Assembly (NCBI GenBank): GCA_009746045.1
Contig: RPFO01001843.1
Location: 1 to 64,000 of the forward strand
Source: Mesostigma viride
Lineage: Eukaryota; Streptophyta; Mesostigmatophyceae; Mesostigmatales; Mesostigmataceae
Reading direction: 5' to 3'
DNA: 64,000 nt
Positions 35,701 to 47,700 of the stretch are shown here, piece after piece; the stretch's first letter is position 1, and every line of letters begins with the position of its first letter. The notes beneath the pieces are model-generated. The model saw only the letters and a list, made by a program, of their open reading frames with translations. It searched no databases and was not told where the DNA came from. A program made the translations under genes and the position numbers.

Positions 35701-38700
35701 TGATCACCACCATCTGTCACAGGAGGACGGGTTTGACGAGATCGAGGTGGAGATTGAGATGCTGCAGCAGTGCAACCACCCGAACATCGTGCACTACCTG
35801 GGAAGCTACAAGGCAAAGGACGCGCTGTGGGTACGTATGGGAAGCTACAAGGCAAAGGACGCGCTGTGGGTACGAATGCAGGCACGGCGTAACCTGCACA
35901 AAAGATCTGTGGGTACGTATGCAAGCATGGCTTGCCCTGCACAAAAGATCTGTGGGTACGTATGCAAGCATAGCTTGCCCTGCACAAGAGATCTGTGGTA
36001 CGTATGCAAGCACGGCGCAACCTGCACAAAGGATCTGTGGGCACGTGCGCACGCTGGGTGCGTGCTTGGGGCGCGGCCTCGATGGATATTGTGGGTCGTG
36101 TGGGCATGTGCGCGCGCTGGACTTGACATGGGGCCCAAGCGTGATGGCTGCATCGATTGTGGGTCGTGTGGGCATGTGCGCGCGCTGGACTTGACATGGG
36201 GCCCAAGCGTGATGGCTGCATCGATTGTGGGTCGTGTGGGCATGTGCGCGCGCTGGACTTGACATGGGGCCCAAGCAAGTTAGGTGCATCGGGGGCCAGT
36301 GAGCTGTGATATGTGCCCACCCCCTGGGTATAGGAAGGGCGGCCCTGCGAGTAGTATGCCCCCCTTGGCCCCAGCCGCATGATGCCCCTTGTGTGGCCAG
36401 GGCCCAGGGACTATGATCCTGGAGGGTTTGCCACGATCGAGGAGACATCGGGTGGTGAGGGGGCCAGGCATGATGTGTATGTATGGCGGGCGAGGCATTC
36501 GTGGCCGCGTGGATCGGGTCAGCGACTAGTGAAGCTCGTCTCTCACATTGGGATGCATGCTGTTATGCTATCAGCATTTTCGGTGTGCTGGCATTCTGTT
36601 GCGCTGTCTGCTGACGTGTTACCATCGCCGTTGTGATGTCGCCCTGCCGCCAGCTCCATACTCGGCTGCATGTCGAGCGGCCTTTGTCCACGTAGGACGC
36701 AACACCACCAAGGAATCCCCTGCGTGTTGATCCTATAGTCCCCTGCTAGGCCGCATGGCCCTGCCACCTGGTTACTTCTACCAGTTGGTGTGCCCCTGCA
36801 CCAAGTTCCAACTTCATTCCTCGTGTCATCCCTCTGCGAATGCCTTGCCTTGTCGCATCCCCTCGTGGCTTGCCGTACCCTGCCCTGCCTGCCCTACCCT
36901 GCCCTACCCTGCCCTACCCTGCCCTATCCTGTACTACCCTGCCCCACCCTGCCCCTCCATTGCCTGTGTCTTGCCTTGTGCATTGCATCGCCCAGATCGT
37001 GACGCCATACTTTGATGGATTTATCCCACCTTGCCTCGCCCTCCCTTGCCTTACCTTGCCTTGCCACACCCTCCCTTACCTTGCCTCATTATAAAACTAA
37101 TTCTATTATAATATATCTAATATTGCCTTGCCGTGTGCCGCGCCCCACCTGTGCCGCGCCTCCTCCCCAGATTGTGATGGAGTACTGCGGCGGCGGCAGC
37201 GTCAACGACCTTCTCCACGTGGATATGCAGCCGCTGACGGAGGAGATGATCTCCTTCATCTGCCTTGAGGCCCTTAAGGTGGGGGGTGACAGGGGGCTGG
37301 GGAGGGGGAGGGGGCATCGCTGTAATGCCAGATGTAGTGCCCCCCTTTGGGGCGTGCAAAATTAACAGTGGGCAGGAGCGTGGGATTGTGGTATGCGGCC
37401 TGCCTGCCCCTCCCCTCCTCCCCCCACCCCCCCACCCCCCCATCCCCCCACACACACATACAGCCATAGGTTCAACTTTCCGCGGTGCCTCTGAGGGAAT
37501 CTGTGGGCGTCATGGCCACTTACGGGTCTTGCTTATCTCTTCTGTCACTTCCCTGGCTGCCTGGTTGCAGGGGCTGGCGTACCTCCACTCCATCAACCGC
37601 CTCCACCGTGACATCAAGTGCGGCAATATCCTACTGACTGAACGAGGGGAGGTCAAACTGGGTACGTGCACGGCTGTTGTGACCCAGTAGCTATCATCAG
37701 ACCTGTAGTCAAGCTGGGTATGCGCGGACCGGCAATATCCACGCATCATGCGTGCAGGCTGGGCCATGCGACACCCAACAGTCCCCCGTGTACCTAATGT
37801 GCGCATTTGGTTGTTGTACGCGCCCCCTTTCGCAAGGCACAGCTGATCGAAGCACACACTCGGTGGGCTGAACATGTGGAACGCTTTTGGAACGCTGATG
37901 TGTTTGTCCCATGGGGAGTGGAGAATTCTCACTAGGGGTATGCACGCGGGCTGTGTGTCTTGCCACCCAAACCAGCAGGAAGTCCTACAGGCATGGTTGC
38001 CTTGGGAAGGCGCCCCTTGCTGTCACTGTCCCCCTATGGATGTCCCCCTACAGTGGAGTGTGAGAGGCTGTCTGCTGGGCTCACGGTGAGCTCCCCTCAG
38101 CGGTCGTTACTGCGTCTTCTTGTGTTGCTTCCCCTTGTCACATCCATCGCCGCCCCATCGCCCATGGCTGACACATGTCCACTCGTCCCCACCTCGTGCC
38201 AGTCCATCTCTGCTCTTCTGCCTGTGCATTGCTTGTGAGGCATTGCGTCTGGGGCACTGTCGGTCGGGCACCATGTTTTTCATAGTTGTCTATGTTCACC
38301 TTTTTCTCACCCTTGCTTGCTATTATGTGCTTCCTGGCACCTTGACAACGTGGGTGGATCCAACGCACTGGCCCACCACATCAACCCACCACCTTGGCCC
38401 ACCACTTTGGCCCCACCCCATCGACCTGACCCACAGCGGACTTTGGCGTCGCGGCGCAGCTCACGCACACCATGTCCAAACGCAACACGGTACGTGGCAG
38501 CGCCTAGGATTGTGCTGTCCTCGGAAGTGGGGATGGACCATGGGAGCGCCGTTTGCCTGATGGCCATGCGGGCAGCGCCACGGAGGCGATGTTGGCGGTT
38601 CCGTGTTCTATCGCACACGCAACGCGCGCAGGCAACATGCATGCAGGTCATGCACCCGCCCTGCGCTTTTTCTGTTCAGTGAGTGGGTAGGCAAACATGC

Positions 38701-41700
38701 GGCCGGCATCCCCTTGTGCTTGCAAACCGTCACCAAGGCCACCACACCTCGCCAACGACCTTCCTGGGGGGGGGGGGGGGTCCAAGTGCTGGCAGATGCT
38801 TGGGCCCTGAAGGGTCTGATCAAGCAAGGAAGGGACCAGCTGTCTGTGGCACGAGTTGGCCAAAGTACGAGTCAGAAAGCCATGAGTTGGCCAAAGTACG
38901 AGTCAGAAAGCCCAACGAGCTTGTGAGCTCTTGGTCTTTCATGCGGATGTGCACTGAGCCAAGGTCACAAATGCAGCAACTTTTATCCCATGCACCAGGT
39001 CACGACACGCAGTGGTCACGTCCACTCCAAGTGGGCGCCCACGGTTCGTGCAAGAAAGACGCTTGGCCATTCCCCATTACAAAGCCATATCCCCTCGTTG
39101 GTACTTGTCTCCACAGGCATGGCGATGCGCGCAGCTCCCTTGCTAGCAAATCCCCAACGTCCACTTGCATCTTCCATGCTAGCAACGTGCTGGATTTACT
39201 AGCCACCTGCAACCTAGGTCAGCTCAGGACCTATCACAGGCCTGCAAGGTCTAGTATCCTTGCAGTCCTGTGGATGGCCACGGGCCTCCATCAGTCACAG
39301 GACGCTGCACCCTTAGGCCACCCTAGACCACAGTCACGTGCCTTGACAGGCTAGGACTGTGCAGGCTCGGCCTGCCACGTGTCGTGTCCACTATGTCCCA
39401 GGCCCTTGCACCGCCGCCGCCCGCCGGACGGCAGAACTTCGGGACCCCATATCTTTCACGTCCCTTGCCTGTTTCAGGCGTTCAGCACGGCGTTTGAAAG
39501 GTCTCATCAAACTGCAAACACTTAGCATTTTGGCACCCAAAATGCTAACTCTGACCCTTCCTTGAGGACCCTGCTGCTGGGGATCTATCACTTGGCATCC
39601 CCCCAGCCCCAAGCCCTTGGCGTCGGAAGCGCTTGCGCCTGCTGGGCCGCACGCCACTCCGGGCTGGGTACTTGGGGGCATCACTCTGGCCCTGCACAGC
39701 AGAGGACAAGGCACTACCATGGGACTGGATGGCCTTGCACGCAGACTCAGGCATCTGGATGCTAAGGATGACAGCCTCGAAAGCCTTCCCGGACCCCTCT
39801 GTCTGAGTACAGAACATAAGTTCTGTACGAGCGCTGTTCCGACCATCCACACTCAGGCCCATGCGGTCTAGGAAGAAATCAGCAATAGCCCTGTCAGTCA
39901 CATGGAAGCCGTTCTTAGCCCCCTCCTGGCTAGCAGTCTCGAAATAGGGTTACAGCAGTTGCAACATAAGGTCGGTCGCAGCTGCATGTACTGGTAAGGA
40001 CAGATAGCATTGGCGTGGGGCAGTTCTTACTGAACGAGGCCAAAGGCATCGGCTTAGGTCCTGGCGACCTTTCTGAAACCCCATGGGGAGGGCAATGCGA
40101 GATTCTCAGCTGGTGAGAGTGTATTCTCCTCCAACTGCGGTCAACCAGGGTGAACCTTACCCTGGAAGACATGCTGTCAACCATTACTGGCTAACTAGCC
40201 CACTGGGGACACCCAGGCTGAAGCAAGGCTTGGTCTCTATGGCCGCCCGTGCAACGGGTCCATGAGCCCACGGAGCAGAGGGTGCTGCAGCTCCGCCATC
40301 TCCTCCAGCTTGGTGAAGGCATCTGCAGAGGACTCCGTACATAGATCCTCATGAACCCAGCTGTCCAGCCAGCATCCGATCACGCATTGGATGAGAGATT
40401 GCCCCCCCTGTGCGGACAGGTGTGTTTTTTCATCACATCTCCAGTGAGTACTGACACAACATGTTGGTTGGTTGTCCTGTTTTCCCCTCCCCCCATCCTG
40501 GTGTGCACCCTGCACGACACCCCTTATTGCGGCACCTGGCTCCCTGCGCCCCCAGTTCATCGGGACGCCCCACTGGATGGCGCCCGAAGTCATCCAGGAG
40601 AGTCGCTACGATGGCAAGGTATGGTAAATCGGGCGCTGGCAGCAATCACCTATTGTGGCAGCACCGGTCATGTGCCCAGTACTTGGAATCCTCGGCAAAT
40701 GCATGAGGAATAGTGGTGTGGTCTGGATAGTGGGGGGGGGCTTCACAAAATACTGATTTCGTAGCGATTGCATAGAACATGCGGGCAACAGGAGGGGGGT
40801 ATCCTGGGAAGGTAACGGACCTTCATCAGACAATAGTACGGCAGCGCGTGCAACTTGGAAGTGCTAAGAAAATGCAGGTGGCACAATGCAACTTGATGTG
40901 GTTTGGGCCATTCTGTTCTAGAGGTGCTATCAGTGACAGGGTAGGCTATGAATGCACCCATCGTGTAAGTGCTTTCCTGTCACCAGAACCAGAAAGGATG
41001 CCTGTGCTTCCGGTGTTTCCTTGACAATGCTTCCTTAGCAGCTGTACCTGTTTCGAGCACGCGCCTCCACGAACCCAATTTGCAGCACCTGCGACCCTCC
41101 AGCTCCCACCATGCTGCCTGCCATGTTGAGGGTGATTAGCCCTTGTTGCCCATGGCATTGCCTTCCCCTCCCCTCGCCTCACCCTGGCTGCCTGCTCTAT
41201 TGCTGCTCGTCTTATTGCCAACGCCCCTTCTTACCTTCCCTCCAGGTGGACATCTGGGCGCTCGGCATCTCTGCGATTGAGATGGCGGAGGTATGCCCCG
41301 CCTAGTGCCCCGCTGTTCAATGTAGAAGTGTGGGGTTGCACCCCGTTGCCAGGGTGGCGCTGTGGCCCAGCCGGGCCTGCTTGGGGCATATAACGTGCAT
41401 GCCTTGTCGCTGCCGCTCACCCATCCTGTGCTGCAATGGGGAGATCGTGGTGCACCCCTTGCAAGCGGCGCGAGCCGGGTAGCATCACGCAGCCAGTCGA
41501 TCGCACCGTCCAGCGTAGTTAAAATGTGGGTGCTTTGTTAGCGCGGGTTCGCAATTCGTGTGGCCCACACGAATATTGGCATCGTCCACGAAACGGTACC
41601 TTTGTTTTGGACCTCAGTGTCCTCGGCGCGGCGTGCATTGATTGGAACGTGCTCCCCTCCCGTGCCGAGCCCGTTTCCCCTTGCGTGGGATCCGTACAAG

Positions 41701-44700
41701 CCACCTGTCTCCACACGCTTTACTCATGTCCGGTGTCGGACTCGACAGGATCGCTTACTTGACCTCAGTTTATATGCCGTCCACGCTAATGAAGTACACC
41801 ACTGATTGTGTGTGTGTGTGTGTGTGTGAGCCAATAGTGTGGGCCACACCCCTGGTGGCATTTACCCCCCCAACATTGGTTCACAAACCCTGTGCCCACA
41901 CTGCATACGATGGACGGTGTAGGGAGCGGGGAACCCCCTGTTTTCTTGCCTTCATTGCGGGTTCTCCTGTCCTCTTGCCTTAATCGTGGGCTCTCCTGTC
42001 ATGTGCCCATAACTGACTGCTCAAGGGCATGTTGTCGTGTCGGGTCACACCAATGTGCTGGATTTGAGTATGATGCGTCCCAAGAAGTGCACATTTGTGC
42101 GGACACATTCAAATAGAAGTCAGACGAGTCAGCGCCAGTCAACGCGATGGGAGAGCATGCCCAGGCAGCGCTCTGCATACCCATCGGTTGCCCACCCTCA
42201 CGGTCTTGGTAGCACGCGGCATGCCCTCTCATTCCTGTTGCCACCGTGTGCCCGCTCATTCGTGTTGCCACCGTGTGCCCACTCATTCGTATTGCCACAT
42301 TGTACATATGTGGCCCATCCCGTGGTGCCTCCTGGCAGCCGTTTTGTCGTCATCGTTAGACGCGGCTGTTTCTGCGTCCTGTGACGTGTCCTGCGGCGCA
42401 TGATGGGTGGCCTCCCTCGGTCTCCACGCGGCACCTGGTTGTCATCACGCGCACCAATTGGCTCACCCATTGTCTCCCTGCATCTTCGATGCTGTTGCTC
42501 TCTTTGTCTACTGTGCCACCACGTCCCCTGTCGGTGGTTTCTTCTCTGCAGGTGTTGCCCCCACGGTCAAACGTACACCCGATGAGGGTGAGTGTGGGAG
42601 TAATGGTGACATGTGGCAGCTTCAAGGCGAGGGCATGATGACTGTCACAGGTGTGCCTTATCGCTCATCAATAAGGAGCTTGAGAAGGGCTGGTGTTGTG
42701 AGTAGTAGTATAATCATTCGTGTAGTCACTTGCCAACTTGTCCCTGTGCTGTGGATGATACACGCGCGGCTGTCAAGAGGCTTGCCAAAGCTACCATCCC
42801 TTTGCATTCGCCAAGCACTTGTGATGGCTGTAGCTTGTTTTTTCGTCACCGTTACTTGGATTTTGTCAAGCTTTCTTGCAACGGCTCCACTACACACAAA
42901 CGGTGCGATGGGTGGAAGAGCGGCAGCCAAGACAAGAAGAGATTGATGGGGGAGGCCTGCATGCAAGACTTGATGGGTGGACAGACAGACTAAGCCTTTC
43001 CGCATATGCTGCTTGTTGGGCCCTCGGTACTTCCTGGACAGGTCATCTTCATGATATCCAGGGACCCGCCGCCCCGGCTTCAGGACAAGGACCGATGGTG
43101 AGCGCTGGGGGCCGTGCATCAGACTTTTCAATCTCGCGATGTTGTCTCCTGTTGTCCATCCTGGATTATGCTGGAGGCCGGCGGCTTGTCGCCCCGTGTC
43201 CGCGTCTGCAAGTGTGACTCAACGTGTGGACGAGCATGCGCAGCTTGGGTTGAGCTTTGTAATGGGCGTGACCTGTGCAGTAAAAGCTGGTTAACATAGT
43301 CACCTGTTGTTGCCCGTGTGTGTCAGCAGCTTTTTGCCTCTTCCCCACATTACGCGTGCCATCCCTCAAGTGGCGTGATGGGCTGGGCGTTGCGTGCACG
43401 AGTGGCAACGGACACCACCTGTACATGGCGGCGACGCGGCGGGCTCGTCCCGCGATCTGATGGAGGGGTCGATGCGATGGGCGACCCTGGGCCTGGTCTG
43501 CTCGCGACAACACGGTGGCTGCTAAACAGACTAATTTCCCCCCCTGATGCCCCCGGCCCCCTCCCTCGCCATGCCCCTCCGCATTTTGGGCCTTCTCCTG
43601 CAGGTCGCTCATGTTCCACGATTTTGTGGCCAAGTGTCTGGTCAAGGACTCACAAGGGCGGCCCACCGCAAAGGACCTGCTTTCGGTAGGTGGGGGGGTT
43701 GGCAGGGTGATGGTTTTGACGGGTAGTTACTTGCTTATGTGAGCTATGCTGTGAAGTGAGGGCAATGGTCCATACGTGGGGTCCATGTGCCATTTCATGC
43801 TCTACGCATCGCGCATACACAGCTAGGCATGGTGGGTTTGCCAGGAGCGTCAGGCGAGCCAACAACCATTTGCACGTTAACGGGGCCATTCCTGCAATAT
43901 TCCATGGCCTCAGTACTTCACTCTTGGCCACATTCCTGGGACATGGCAGGGCAACAGCTTCAGGGCAAGCGAGGTGGGAGCTGTACGTGGAAGTGTGTCA
44001 TTCATCAAATGGCATTGAAAACCAAACGCCCTGGTTTATTTGTGGACTCCGGTGAGGTGTTCGATATGCAGGCTTGAGGCGCAGGAGCTGGTTGCCGCTC
44101 TGTTAGCAAAGCACGCATGTCTGGTCTAGCTGGCAACGTATCATGAGCAGCTTGCTTGGAAGACTGGAGCACCATGGGCCTAACTCTGGCGTCCGCTTCT
44201 ACCCCTCGCAGCCCTATCATCCCGCTCATGCATGCGCACCTTGGCTAGTGAATGGTGGCTGTGGCGTTTGCTGACATCAATGGCGGCTGTTGGCTGTGTG
44301 CCTATGGTCCACGCCCATGGCCACCCTGTGCCCACCCTCTGCCCCATGACCATGCACCATGCTCCCTGCCCACCGTTCGCCAGCACAAGTTCATCACCAA
44401 GTGCAAGGGCCCGGTCCCGGCGCTCCTCCCCATCATCGCCCGCTACCGAGCCGCGGCGGAGAAGGCGCGCGTGGCGGCGTTGCTGCAGCGCCAGCAGCAA
44501 GAGGCGGCCGAGATCGCGGAGCACCTCGAGGTGGGTGCCTCCGGTGGAACACGCGGAGGTGGATTGTAAAAGGCGGAGCACGTCGAGGTGGGTGGCCGGG
44601 ATTGATTACTTTACGTGCGTGGTCTGGGTTCCGTCTAGCCCAAACGCATCGAGGTGGGTAGTCTAGTCTTCTCATATTGATGAGGTGGGTTCCTTAGGCC

Positions 44701-47700
44701 GAACACATTGAGGTCATGCACGTGCAGGTGGGGTGCTCGAGGCCAAACAATAGCAGATGGGGGCGCTGGGTCCCTCCATGCCAGCCAGTCATGTTGTGAT
44801 GCGTGTTCGTACCGGACATATTGAACAGGGTGTCCTATGCCAAACACATGTGGGTGCGTGTTTGAAGTTGAACACATTGAAGTGGGCATTCTGGGCAGAA
44901 TACTTTGAGGTAAGTGCTCGAGACTAAAAACTTGCAGGGTCTCCTGTAGGTTGATCATTTTGAGGTTGGCACTGCTGCGCTGTGCTGGTGGCCGCGCCCC
45001 ATACGTGTTGTCACTGTTTTGTGGTGCTTGCCTCGTGCTTCCATGTGTGCTATCCATGGCGCATGTTCTACCCCACGCACGCATGCTATCGCACGCATGA
45101 TTGTGCTAACAAGGAGCAAGTCACGCCCTGCCTCCAGCACTTCCCATCGCCCGCGTTCATGCCGCCCTGCCTCACTGTGCCTCCTGCTGGCCTGCCTTGT
45201 TTGTCGCTGTTTCTGCTTGGGCACGCGCAGGGCTGCTGGGGCACGGGCAGCGACACACTCGAGCGCGGCGCGACCGTTCGGCGCGCCGCTCTGGCGTCCG
45301 ACACGTACAAGGGGGTGGGTGACTCGCTCGAGAGAGGGGGAACTGTGCGCACGTCGGCGCCGCGCAACGTACAGACCACCTTCCGGGGGGGGGGACCGTG
45401 AAAGCCATCCAAGGTATGAATGGAGGCGAGGCGATGGCGTGCAGCGTGGCATGATTGCTGCTGGTACAGGGTAGTGGGTCTGTCCTCTTCGGGCAGTGCA
45501 GAGTGCAGGAGTGGTTATACTACACCCTCCGCATTGTTAATTATAATTATAATTGTTAATTCTGGACGGTCACCACCTGAAAACGCTAAATAAAACAAGA
45601 AAAATCAAATAATGAATTCCCGAGTGTGCTCTACTGTCTGTTTTCTTGCTACCAAACAACAAAGAAAGTGTAACTTAATATTCTTTGACTGTGAAATGTG
45701 CTTCTTTAGCGGTAAAAAACAAAGAATTATAACATCTTTGGTTGACAAATTTGCTTTACTGGCGATGACGACATTGCTGCCGGCTGGGTCATACTAAACA
45801 AACAAAGAATTAGTAAATGGCACAGTCAGTTCAATGGTTGCTTGGTAAACAAACAAACAAACTAGAAAATAATTAAATGGGCAGGCCCTGTAGTACTAAT
45901 AAAACGTAATTATCAAATCCCGAAGGGCCTTTCGGCTGAACTCATTTAAACCAACCATGCGGAGGGTGTACTAGCCTAAGGTACACCTAGGGTGGTTTGT
46001 GGGGGGATTTTCTTCCCGTTCCGATTGTCTGCCTTCAACCTTCAACCTTAAGTTCTCCAGAGCAACTCAAGCTGGTCTCGATGGGATGATGGGATGGGCG
46101 GCTCCCATGAGCAAGGGACAATACCTACGCATGATCATCCCCCTCGCTCGTCTCTGGCATGCTGCGTGTGCCTCCCCTTGCCTCCCATGCCTCTCGGTGC
46201 ACCAGAGAGCGACGAAGATGGTGGGTTCGGCACCATGGTGGTCAAACCCGAGTTTGGGACGGCCAAGTCGAAAGACGTGGGCGACTTTGGCACTACCGCC
46301 ATCCGGCAGGACGCAGGCGGTGAGGGTGCGGGCAAGGACATGTCGGACGTGGCTGCGAGGTTGTTCGGAGGTGGGGGTGGCAGTGCCAAGAAGGAGGGCA
46401 GCAGCGCAGCACCTTCCAGTCGCGTGGCCTCGCAGTCAGGCAGCGTGACGGTGGGCGGCAGCAGTAGTTTCTCGGGTACCATCTCAGGCACGGTGGGTGT
46501 CCGCAGCAGCGATGACGATATCTCAGGGACCATGGTCGTGAGGGGCCGTGAGGGGGGTGACACCATCAGCGGGTCGGTGCTGCGGCGCGGAACGGTGGGG
46601 GACCGGGGAACCGCACGCGATGGCTTTGCGATGGCGGTGCAGGCGATGAAACGGTCCGCGGAGGAGGGGGGGGGGGCGGCCGCGACAGCGGGGGTCACGG
46701 GGGCCAAGAAGGACACGGCGGGGTACCAGTCGGCCGTGCGGCAGGCGGCGCTGCATGAGAAGGTGCGGGCGTGATGAAGTCAATGTTTAGTTCGACGTAC
46801 ATTACAATGTTCATTGCAGCAATCATTTCCAGGACATTCAATGGAACGCTGGCTTTATTGCTTGTGTACTGTGATGGGCAAGGGGAGGGAAGCGAGCGGG
46901 CTCGGCAAAGGCGACGGAGCAAGTCCTGCTGCTGAGGGTGTTTTCGTGTGATCTGGGTTGTCGGATACATGGATGCCTGTGCTGGTTGATGCACTTGAGC
47001 CTCTTCCTTGGTTTCGTGGGGTTTGCGCTGGCCAAGCAGTTCTAGCGCTGGTTGTGTACCACCAATAACCCTCTACTAGGCTGCCCAATGCGTTGCTGAC
47101 TCACAGCACTGCTTCTTTATCATACCTCCTTGTGATCGCTCCATCACCACCGCCACCCACCTCCTGAGCAGCTCATCTCGGTCTATGAGGCCGGGTGCAC
47201 CGTTCCCATCCCATTCCTGCGCGCACGCGACGTACCTCCCCTGGCGCTACTGGCGGGGCCACCCGCGTCGCTCATGTCGCCCTCTCTCTCGCTCGGATCG
47301 GGCCTGTCCCTCTCCTCATCGGCATCATCGGAGCATGGAGATGGTGGCCGCCCCGCCACCCTGCATGGGCCCTGGGTGGCCCTGCAGGCGGTGCGGGACA
47401 TGTACCGCGCGACCAGCGCCACGGGCGTGACGGCGCCCGCCTCGGGTCCGCTCAACTCGACGCGGGCGTGGGCGGAGCGGCCTGGGGAGGACCCGGTGGG
47501 TGGTAGAGGACGGCATGTTTCTTCTACCGCCTGCACTGTGCCTCCGTAACAGGGCACTTTGTTTGGGGCAAAGCACACCCGTTATGCGCCCCAGAGTGAT
47601 GGTCTTGCTTGGTTAGGGCAACTTTTTCAAAAAAGGGGTTGCCTTGCGAAGCCGTAGGGCCAGAGTGGTCCAGGGATGGGCAAGGATGCTAGCAGCATTA

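Noticed and set aside
34045-36270. CRISPR-like regularly spaced repeats
   Set aside because: Head-to-tail minisatellites without unique spacers, in a eukaryotic gene with introns.
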